A stretch of DNA of 23,737 nt from Entamoeba histolytica HM-1:IMSS. Its lineage: Eukaryota; Evosea; Mastigamoebida; Endamoebidae. The stretch spans positions 1 through 23,737 of the forward strand of contig NW_001915102.1 in the NCBI RefSeq assembly GCF_000208925.1, given 5' to 3'. A program made the translations under genes and the position numbers. Below the pieces are notes generated by a model. It was not told the DNA's origin and made no database searches. It worked only from the letters and a program-made list of their open reading frames with translations. The stretch's first letter is position 1. Each line of letters starts with the position of its first letter. Of the stretch, positions 10,101 to 16,426 are shown piece by piece.

Positions 10101-10360
10101 AAATAATTCCAGTAGTAATCTCAATTAATGGATTAATGAATAAAGAAAGTAATAAATTAATTAAAGAATTAAAAATTGAGATCGACATCGAGAAAGAAAT
10201 TAAAAACCTTGTAATAAAAAACATGATGGATGTCATGGAATACTGCGGAGATCACAATCAAACATACTCCGTAGAGCTACTAGAAGAAGATGAAGACGAA
10301 TGGATGGGATTAGTCTCCCCTGAGCCAGGAAGAATAGAAGCTAGTTCTATTAATACTTAA
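7108..10360 (+). pseudogene. LINE ORF2: reverse transcriptase and endonuclease, multiply disrupted
   Basis: Pieces in different frames follow the expected order. RT region: NWKAPGIDTI (8062-8094), NYRLISCTN (8240-8266), motif A DIKKAYDTVNH with its catalytic Asp (8465-8500), RGILQ followed by MIH instead of the usual Gly-Asp (8636-8653), and motif C as YMD then a stop (8745-8756). Next come YKYLGIW (about 8934), a CCHC finger C-x2-C-x7-H-x4-C (9699-9752), and the endonuclease motif PD-x14-D (9941-9991), which is intact. The protein ends soon after a YCGDH motif. Stops occur near 8104, 8396, 8618, 8754, 8859, 9482 and 9923, with frame changes near 8190, 8700 and 9210. No functional RT can be produced. 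Confidence 0.85.
9941..9991 (+). other. Endonuclease PD-x14-D motif of LINE ORF2
   Basis: RPDIYV is followed 14 residues later by Asp in IFDMTIV. This is the catalytic signature of the restriction-like endonuclease of R2/R4-type elements and EhLINEs. Both acidic residues and the Pro are kept, in contrast to copy 1 at 2331-2378 where Pro is Ile. The stop at 9923-9925 a few residues upstream disconnects it from the rest of ORF2. Confidence 0.75.
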
Positions 10361-10374
10361 TTAATTGCTTTTTA

Positions 10375-10394
10375 ATTATTTTTTAGTCAATTTT
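10375..10394 (+). repeat. Target-site duplication, right copy
   Basis: Identical to 5577-5596 over 20 nt. It follows the ORF2 stop (10358-10360) after a tail of about 14 nt, setting the 3' boundary of the LINE. There is no long poly(A) tail. Confidence 0.85.
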
Positions 10395-10565
10395 TATTAA
10401 GACTTCTTTCCAAGAAAACTTATGAATACTAATTCATTTTTAATTAATTACCTTTTTTATCTCTCAAATTTTTTGAAAAGTCTGTTTGTACCTATCTTCT
10501 CTGTCCAAATAAAACCTAAAAACAACAATAAGTGCATAACTATTCTTTTAGTTTCTTACCAACGT

Positions 10566-11768
10566 TTAAAAGTATTCATACATTGGGTGATAGAAATTGA
10601 ATGGGTAGCGGCCAACTCCATAATATGGAATGCCATAATATCCATATCCATTACCAAAAATGTCATCATAGAATAATCCATCATCTTCTAATTCATATTC
10701 GTCTTCATCATCATCTTCATCATCTTCATCATCTAATTCATCTTCTAATTCATATTCGTCGTCTTCATCATCTTCATCATCTTCATCATCTTCATCATCT
10801 TCATCATCTTCATCTTCTTCTTCTTCATCATCTTCATCTTCTTCATCATCTTCATCATCATCTTCTTCATCATCATCATCATCATCTTCTTCTTCTTCAT
10901 CATCTTCTTCTTCATCATCTTCTTCATCATCTTCTTCATCATCTTCTAATTCATATTCGTCGTCTTCATCATCATCTTCTTCTTCTTCATCATCTTCTTC
11001 ATCATCTTCTTCTTCTTCATCTTCTTCTTCATCATCATCTTCTTCTTCATCATCATCTTCATCTTCTTCTTCATCATCATCTTCATCTTCTTCTTCATCA
11101 TCATCTTCATCATCATCTTCTTCTTCTTCATCATCATCTTCTTCTTCTTCATCATCATCTTCTAATTCATATTCGTCGTCTTCATCGTCTTCATCATCTT
11201 CATCATCATCTTCTTCTTCTTCATCATCATCTTCATCATCTTCTTCATCATCTTCTTCATCTTCTTCTTCATCATCATCTTCATCATCATCTTCTTCTTC
11301 TTCATCATCATCTTCTTCTTCATCATCATCATCATCTTCTAATTCATATTCGTCGTCTTCATCGTCTTCATCATCTTCATCATCATCTTCTTCTTCTTCA
11401 TCATCATCATCTTCTAATTCATATTCGTCGTCTTCATCGTCTTCATCATCTTCATCTTCATCATCTTCTTCTTCTTCATCATCTTCTTCATCATCTTCTT
11501 CATCATCATCATCTTCTTCATCATCATCTTCTTCATCATCATCTTCTTCATCATCATCATCTTCATCATCTTCTTCTTCTTCATCATCATCATCATCTTC
11601 TTCTTCTTCTAATTCATATTCGTCTTCATCTTCGTCTTCTAATTCATTGTTGTAGTTGTTTTCTAATTCATATTCTTCTTCGACTTCAACGTTGTTGTCT
11701 AAATCGAAGTTTTCTTCAGCATAAGCAGCTAAGAATAAACTAAATAAAACAAATAAAAGAGCACGCAT
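10566..11768 (-). CDS. Secreted hyper-acidic Asp/Glu-repeat protein
   Basis: A 400-residue protein of unknown function. Residues 1-17 (MRALLFVLFSLFLAAYA) form a clear signal peptide with a probable AYA cut. About 310 residues of almost pure Asp and Glu follow, punctuated by eight YELE motifs, most of them as DDEYELEDD. The C-terminal 37 residues switch to Gly, Tyr, Phe and Pro (GYGYYGIPYYGVGRYPF). No enzyme motif is present. By analogy with other poly-acidic luminal proteins it could buffer calcium or other cations, or bind basic partners, in the ER, vesicles or outside the cell; this is inference. Codons are almost only GAT and GAA, so the DNA is a long purine-rich microsatellite-like strand prone to length change. 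Upstream, the minus strand carries GAAC, TATTTAAA and AAAAATTCA motifs. Confidence 0.85.
   Translation of the reverse strand: MRALLFVLFSLFLAAYAEENFDLDNNVEVEEEYELENNYNNELEDEDEDEYELEEEEDDDDDEEEEDDEDDDDEEDDDEEDDDEEDDDDEEDDEEDDEEEEDDEDEDDEDDEDDEYELEDDDDEEEEDDDEDDEDDEDDEYELEDDDDDEEEDDDEEEEDDDEDDDEEEDEEDDEEDDEDDDEEEEDDDEDDEDDEDDEYELEDDDEEEEDDDEEEEDDDEDDDEEEDEDDDEEEDEDDDEEEDDDEEEDEEEEDDEEDDEEEEDDDEDDEYELEDDEEDDEEDDEEEDDEEEEDDDDDDEEDDDEDDEEDEDDEEEEDEDDEDDEDDEDDEDDEDDEYELEDELDDEDDEDDDEDEYELEDDGLFYDDIFGNGYGYYGIPYYGVGRYPFNFYHPMYEYF
10690..11620. repeat. Purine/pyrimidine-asymmetric trinucleotide repeat tract
   Basis: On the plus strand this is an irregular mix of TCA, TCT and TTC triplets, nearly pure pyrimidine plus A, interrupted by a recurring unit TCTAATTCATATTCGTCGTC at about 10697, 10743, 10945, 11160, 11338, 11412 and 11609 (some copies shorter). 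It codes for the Asp/Glu region on the minus strand. Because TA-containing stop triplets are rare, the plus strand is also open for 380 codons. That frame (His/Leu repeats) is a by-product. Confidence 0.85.
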
Positions 11769-11797
11769 TTAGCTTAACAAAAATATGATTTTTAAGT

Positions 11798-11840
11798 TGA
11801 ATTTTTGTTTTTAAATAGGGAACTATATATTTTACGTTCT
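11798..11840 (-). promoter_or_regulatory. Core promoter of the acidic-protein gene
   Basis: Reading towards the gene, GAAC (11837-11840), TATTTAAA (11810-11817) and AAAAATTCA (11798-11806, exact match to the Entamoeba initiator consensus) occur in order 30-72 nt before the ATG. The TATA-like and initiator motifs are closer together than the usual 30 nt, so only one of them may define the start of transcription. Confidence 0.45.
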
Positions 11841-12544
11841 TTTTTCTTCTTTCCAAAACTTTATATAACTTTTCGATAACAATTTTTTAATAACTTTGTC
11901 AGAGAATCGAAAATATGTTATTGAAATGATAATAAAAAAAGAAATCAACTATGATTTACATAATAGTTAGTATTTTGTTGTGTTGAGAGGTGAGTGATTC
12001 AGGTTCTTTAACACATTATATTTCTATTGAATTAAAGTCTTTTCAAATTTCACCAACTTATATATTCTTCATTTAAGCTGCTATTTAATTTTCATTTTGA
12101 ATTTAATGAGTGTTAAAACCCTTCATTGTTTATAGTGTTATTTTATGATGGATGTATCAATAACACTTTGGCCATGGCTCGTCTATCGTCAATACTCATT
12201 TAACAATCTGTTTTTTCTTGATACCACTAACCTATGTGCAATTCAAAATTATTACTATCAAATATACTTACATGTTGTAATAAATACTACCATTATAACA
12301 AATACCTCTTTAATAATATTTCACAATATTAATAAATAGTAGTCAATTGGCTTTGAATAGGTATTGTCTCACTGAAGATAACATCATGATCAGATAATAA
12401 TTGATGATTTAATACATGGAAATATTTTAGGGTTTGGTAGTGATTCTGATGTACCACTTCGGGTCTTATGATATTGAAAAGATAATAAATAAACTTATTT
12501 ATAAACCAATGACTAAAAAGGGAAATTTTCAAATGAAAAGGTAA
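11841..12544. other. Intergenic region between divergent genes, no clear gene
   Basis: About 0.8 kb separates the acidic-protein start (11768) from the TLDc-protein start (12565), long for this gene-dense island. The part at about 11990-12540 is less AT-biased than true spacer here. A 64-codon ATG-started frame exists at 12145-12339 (+) and a Met-less 66-codon frame at 12329-12531 (-). Neither matches anything I recognise. It may hold a decayed gene, an untranslated RNA or a SINE-like relic; I cannot decide. Confidence 0.4.
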
Positions 12545-12548
12545 GAAC
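12545..12548 (+). promoter_or_regulatory. GAAC element before TLDc gene
   Basis: GAAC within TAAGAACTATC lies 17 nt upstream of the ATG at 12565, in the range seen for other genes in this window. No good TATA-like match was seen beside it. Confidence 0.35.
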
Positions 12549-12564
12549 TATCAAGTATTATTTG

Positions 12565-14175
12565 ATGGAAGAAAGGATCAATAAAATTGAAAAAATTCTT
12601 CGTTTATTACAGCAAAAAGTAAAAGATAATGAAGTCAAAATTGAACAACAAGAAAGTCTTTTAACTAGTGTTGGAGAAAAAGTTGATGCACTAAATCAGT
12701 CATATAAAATTCTTGAAGTGGGAGTAAACGACTTAACTAAAAACAAAGACTTTAATGACAGAATAGATAAAATAGAATTAATTGTTCGTAAAATAAGTGA
12801 AAAAGTTAAAGGGGTTATAAATGATGGAGATAATAATGGAAACGAGGTTTTATTAAAAAGGATTGAAGGACAAAAACACATTCTTTTAACGCTTCAGGAT
12901 AACTATACGATTCATGAGTCTACTATTAATCAGTTAATCTCAACTATTGAAAAAATTAATACCACAGTTATTCCAGTTTTGAGACAAACAATAATTGCTT
13001 TAAATAAAAAAATTACTGATAATAAAGGAAGTATATTAGAGTTACAGAGTAAAGTTAATGGAATTTCATCAGGTTCTTCTGTTGGTGAAATTTCTGTAGA
13101 TATAGGAGAAGTTAAACAAATCAAGAATGATAATGCTGAGTTGCGAGAAACCATTAAATTAATGAAACAACAAATTGAAGCAAATAATGAGTTAATGAAA
13201 GGGTCAATTAATAAAATTAATCAAGTTACGAGTGAGGCAAGAGGAAGACCTAATTCAGAAATGTTAGAGAGAAAAGTAATTGATGAATTTAATCAACAAA
13301 TAGAAAAAGAATTACAAAAGAAAGACCAAGAAATAATTTCCTTAAAAACTGCTCAAAATTCACTTAAAACTGAAATAGAAAATTTAAAAGGATTACGTAA
13401 TGATATTGAAGAAATAAAACGTATAAGTAGATCTTCTTCTCCTATTTGTGGGTTAGAAGACTCTTCAAAAAAAGTTCGAGGTAATTCTATTTCTATTGCA
13501 ACAACCCGTTCTACCTCAATCCAATCACTTAATGCCTCATCAAAAGAACCGAGTTGTATTAGTTCATTACCATTGTCTAAATCAAGTGGGGATTTCATAG
13601 AAGTAACACAAAAAGATATTGAAGACTATATTTCTCAATTAAATGTTTGTGAAAATATAGGAGGATATTATAGAACAATGTCAAATTGGTGTAACTTTGT
13701 TACACCTAGAGTTCTTTATTTTACTAATAGTTTTGAACGGTTTGATTTGAAAGAATTTAATCAGTCAATAGTTGGATTGGCTAATGTTATGGTAATAATT
13801 GGTAATAAGAAGAATGAAATATTTGGTACTTTTTCAGGTAAAATGATACCACAACCACCAGGAAATCCAGCAAAGAAAGATAAAGATTGTATTTTCTTAG
13901 AAGATGATCCTTCTCATTTTATTTTTAGTTTAAGTAATAGTAAAGGAGAAAGACGTAAGTTTCTTCTCCAAGGAAGTAATAGAGACACTATTGGTATTTA
14001 CAATGAGAAGAGTAAAGACCACATTTTTAATTGTGCTTATTTCTTTGTATTAAAAAGAAAAGAAGGAAAGTTTTTTGATTCATTTGATAAAGCGTATGGA
14101 TGTTGTGGATTTCCTATATGTGAGTCTAAGTCATTTAAACCATCTTATATTGTCGCTATTCAATGGAGTAAATAA
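12565..14175 (+). CDS. Coiled-coil TLDc-domain protein
   Basis: 536 residues. Residues 1-290 are heptad-rich coiled coil (MEERINKIEKILRLLQQKVK onwards). Residues about 290-345 are a Ser/Thr-rich linker (SRSSSPICGLEDSS, TTRSTSIQSLNASS) likely to be phosphorylated. Residues about 345-536 form a TLD/TLDc-like domain, with a VMVIIGNKKNEIFGTFSG strand pair, CIFLEDDPSHFIFSLSN, and a C-terminal GCCGFPICESK segment. In animals TLDc proteins (for example OXR1 and NCOA7) protect against oxidative stress and interact with the V-ATPase. Coiled-coil/TLDc proteins are known in Entamoeba, but their roles are not established, so function remains open. The open frame begins with TTG at 12562; the ATG at 12565 is the real start. 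It is convergent with the TRIM-NHL gene, 88 bp away. Confidence 0.75.
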   Translation: MEERINKIEKILRLLQQKVKDNEVKIEQQESLLTSVGEKVDALNQSYKILEVGVNDLTKNKDFNDRIDKIELIVRKISEKVKGVINDGDNNGNEVLLKRIEGQKHILLTLQDNYTIHESTINQLISTIEKINTTVIPVLRQTIIALNKKITDNKGSILELQSKVNGISSGSSVGEISVDIGEVKQIKNDNAELRETIKLMKQQIEANNELMKGSINKINQVTSEARGRPNSEMLERKVIDEFNQQIEKELQKKDQEIISLKTAQNSLKTEIENLKGLRNDIEEIKRISRSSSPICGLEDSSKKVRGNSISIATTRSTSIQSLNASSKEPSCISSLPLSKSSGDFIEVTQKDIEDYISQLNVCENIGGYYRTMSNWCNFVTPRVLYFTNSFERFDLKEFNQSIVGLANVMVIIGNKKNEIFGTFSGKMIPQPPGNPAKKDKDCIFLEDDPSHFIFSLSNSKGERRKFLLQGSNRDTIGIYNEKSKDHIFNCAYFFVLKRKEGKFFDSFDKAYGCCGFPICESKSFKPSYIVAIQWSK

Positions 14176-14263
14176 AGATTAAGTTAAATTCATTTTTATC
14201 TTATAATATATTTCTCTTAAAAAAAGAACTGGTCAAGTATTTTAATAAGTTAAACAGTTACAA

Positions 14264-16282
14264 TTAATTCAAATAAAAATTAATGGTTTCTAATGGTATT
14301 TCTTGTAAATAATCTGTACCATAACAAAGTAACATTTTATTTAAGGAAGAACTGTAATAAATTTTTTTGATTGGTTCAGAAGGGTATTTAAACATTCCTA
14401 TAAAAGACAAATCGTAATTAAATTGTTGAATTCTATTATCACTATCTAATACATAAATATCATTTTTTTTATGATTAACTGCAACACTTATTGGAAAGAA
14501 GAAATGACCTCTTCTATCACAATCGTCATACTTACCTTTTACTTTATATGTTTCATCGTCTACATTAAATAAAATTAGTCTATGATTTAATGAATCAAGA
14601 ATAACAAGTTCTGTTTTAGATTCTGTTTCAATAATATCAAGATCAACAATATGAAATTCTCCAATATTCTTTTTTTGTACAATAATTTTTGGTTGTCCAT
14701 TTATTGGAAATCCTTGAACTATATCATATTTGGAATCAGCAACATAAACAGTTTGTTTATTATTACTTATTGCTACAGCAGATGGTTTAAGTAAACATCC
14801 ATTTAATAATGGTCCACTCCGTCCAAGTGTTTTAATATGATTTCCTACACTATTAAAAAGTTGAACATTATAATTTAATGTGTCTGTTACTGCAATAATT
14901 TCTTTTCCATCAACTACACAAGAAGTAACTCCAATAGGAAGTTTAAATTGTCCATTATTCTTTCCAAATCCACCAGCAACAGCAATATTATTTCCGTCAA
15001 AGATTTTAATATTATGATTGTTGCGATCTGAGATGACATATGCACCTGATTGTAATGTACACATAGAACTAATACAACACACATTTCTATCTTTATTTGA
15101 ACAACACACTTTCTTTGGTACTTCAATTACATGAAATGTTAATGGACTAGCACCTATCTCTACTTTATGTACATAAACTCTTAAACAAACATCACCTTTA
15201 GACTCTCCTTTTATTGTTATCCTAATTCTTCCTTTTCCTACTTCTTTAATAAAAGCAGAAGCTTCTCCTCCATTTTCTGCTATTTCATCAGCAAGGTCAT
15301 GGTTTATTTCTTTTAAATAATCAGTAGAACCTGGTAAAATATGTAAAATTGGTACAAGTGTAAGAGCAATATCACTTGTTAATGTTGGTTTTTCATAAAC
15401 ATCATAGAAATAAAGGTCAATATCAATAGTTCCTTTTAAAGGAATTAAATTTGTTGTTGTTTTAATCGTAGAGAGTGAAGGACAAATAGGAGATTTAATT
15501 CTAAATTCGTTTGCTAATTCATTAACTATCTTACCAACATTTGTTAATGGCTTTCCTCCTTTTTTTAATTCATTTAGTTTTTGAGAAATTAATTGTTTTA
15601 TTTGAGTAGAAGAAGTAGTTAATTGAGCATCAATCATTGGTTGTTGACTAAAGTAGAATGAGTCATAAATTTCTGTTGCACGACGAACATTTTGAGAAAG
15701 GGTATATACTCTTTTATTAATATTAAATTGATCATGAGTATAAAATTTTGATAAATGATCCAAGTATTTACCCACATCATCACCTGAATGGTCTAACATA
15801 TAACATTCTGGACATAATATCTCATTACACGTATAACAATAATATGTTTTAGTTAAATGATGTTTTAAACAATATTTTCCTTCATTAAACACTTCAAATT
15901 TATGTGTTGGATTTGCTTTAATATGTTGTTCTATATGATTTTCACAATAAATAACATTACATTCATAACAATATGAAAACCCTTTTGTATAACACTCTTC
16001 TTCACAACAAATAGTCTGTTCAGCTTTATTTTGAATTAGTTTAAATACTGTAGGTAAATCATCTAAATCACAATATGGTATATGAACATACTTTTGACAC
16101 ATTCCACAATATATTTCACTTTCACTATCAGAATAGTCTTGTCTTGATGTTTGTGCCATTATAACTTGAAATAAACAATCTCTACAAATCATATGCATAC
16201 ATGGTAATAACTTTGGAAATTCAGGAATACCAAAACCAACATTACAAATACAACATACAATTTTTTCTTCTCTTTTGTTCAT
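14264..16282 (-). CDS. RING/B-box/filamin-like/NHL protein (TRIM-NHL type), probable E3 ubiquitin ligase
   Basis: 672 residues from the ATG at 16280-16282 (MNKREEK). The frame is open 24 codons further to a TTG, but promoter motifs lie inside that extension. A C3HC4 RING uses Cys10, 13, 28, His30, Cys33, 36, 59 and 62. Two B-box-like zinc domains follow: about 92-128 and about 138-176, the latter with CLKHHLTKTYYCYTCNEILC. Residues 180-245 are probably helical. A filamin-type Ig-like domain spans about 283-388, ending in GASPLTFHVIEV like the GSPF strand of filamins. NHL-type beta-propeller repeats fill about 400-672 (YVISDRNNHNIKIFDG, IAVTDTLNYNVQLFN, VYVADSKYDIVQGF). This is the domain order of animal TRIM2/TRIM3/TRIM71. 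RING implies ubiquitin transfer with an E2; the propeller would bind RNA or protein. Substrates are unknown. Confidence 0.85.
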   Translation of the reverse strand: MNKREEKIVCCICNVGFGIPEFPKLLPCMHMICRDCLFQVIMAQTSRQDYSDSESEIYCGMCQKYVHIPYCDLDDLPTVFKLIQNKAEQTICCEEECYTKGFSYCYECNVIYCENHIEQHIKANPTHKFEVFNEGKYCLKHHLTKTYYCYTCNEILCPECYMLDHSGDDVGKYLDHLSKFYTHDQFNINKRVYTLSQNVRRATEIYDSFYFSQQPMIDAQLTTSSTQIKQLISQKLNELKKGGKPLTNVGKIVNELANEFRIKSPICPSLSTIKTTTNLIPLKGTIDIDLYFYDVYEKPTLTSDIALTLVPILHILPGSTDYLKEINHDLADEIAENGGEASAFIKEVGKGRIRITIKGESKGDVCLRVYVHKVEIGASPLTFHVIEVPKKVCCSNKDRNVCCISSMCTLQSGAYVISDRNNHNIKIFDGNNIAVAGGFGKNNGQFKLPIGVTSCVVDGKEIIAVTDTLNYNVQLFNSVGNHIKTLGRSGPLLNGCLLKPSAVAISNNKQTVYVADSKYDIVQGFPINGQPKIIVQKKNIGEFHIVDLDIIETESKTELVILDSLNHRLILFNVDDETYKVKGKYDDCDRRGHFFFPISVAVNHKKNDIYVLDSDNRIQQFNYDLSFIGMFKYPSEPIKKIYYSSSLNKMLLCYGTDYLQEIPLETINFYLN

Positions 16283-16320
16283 TCTATTAAATAAATGATA
16301 ATTCAATGTTTTTAAATTAA

Positions 16321-16350
16321 GTTCTTTATTTTTTTCTGTTTCTTTAAATA
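16321..16350 (-). promoter_or_regulatory. Core promoter of the TRIM-NHL gene
   Basis: On the minus strand TATTTAAAG (16342-16350, matching the Entamoeba TATA-like consensus) is followed by GAAC (16321-16324), 39-68 nt before the ATG at 16282. This spacing supports starting the protein at MNKREEK rather than further upstream. Confidence 0.6.
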
Positions 16351-16426
16351 ACAAAAAGAAAAAAATAAATGAACCCTTTTTGTTTTTTTATAATTGAATT
16401 AATTTATGTTTTTCTAATGTACTATT

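Larger units (their letters stand above)
5597..10374 (+). mobile_element. Full-length EhLINE-type non-LTR retrotransposon (copy 2)
   Basis: The element is 4,778 bp, close to the roughly 4.8-kb length known for EhLINEs, and is bounded by a perfect 20-bp direct repeat (5577-5596 and 10375-10394). It has a 14-nt 5' leader, ORF1 (5611-7107), ORF2 (7108-10360, decayed) and a 3' tail of only about 14 nt. The order of domains (coiled-coil ORF1; RT, CCHC finger and PD...D endonuclease in ORF2) places it in the R2/R4-like group with a site-preferring restriction-like endonuclease. It cannot be autonomous: ORF1 carries one stop, and ORF2 has many stops, frame changes and a damaged RT active site. It lies between LSM7 and the acidic-protein gene, in the opposite orientation to both. 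Confidence 0.88.

Noticed and set aside
10601..11743. 380-codon plus-strand open frame of His/Leu repeats
   Set aside because: It is the exact antisense of the Asp/Glu-repeat gene. Its openness follows from the triplet composition, whereas the minus strand has a signal peptide, promoter motifs and a structured tail.
12329..12531. 66-codon minus-strand open frame in the gap before the TLDc gene
   Set aside because: It has no Met codon, no promoter support and no recognisable family. I kept the region only as an unexplained stretch.
16283..16354. 24-residue N-terminal extension of the TRIM-NHL protein
   Set aside because: It starts with TTG, has no in-frame ATG, and contains TATTTAAAG and GAAC promoter motifs. 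The ATG at 16282 is better placed.
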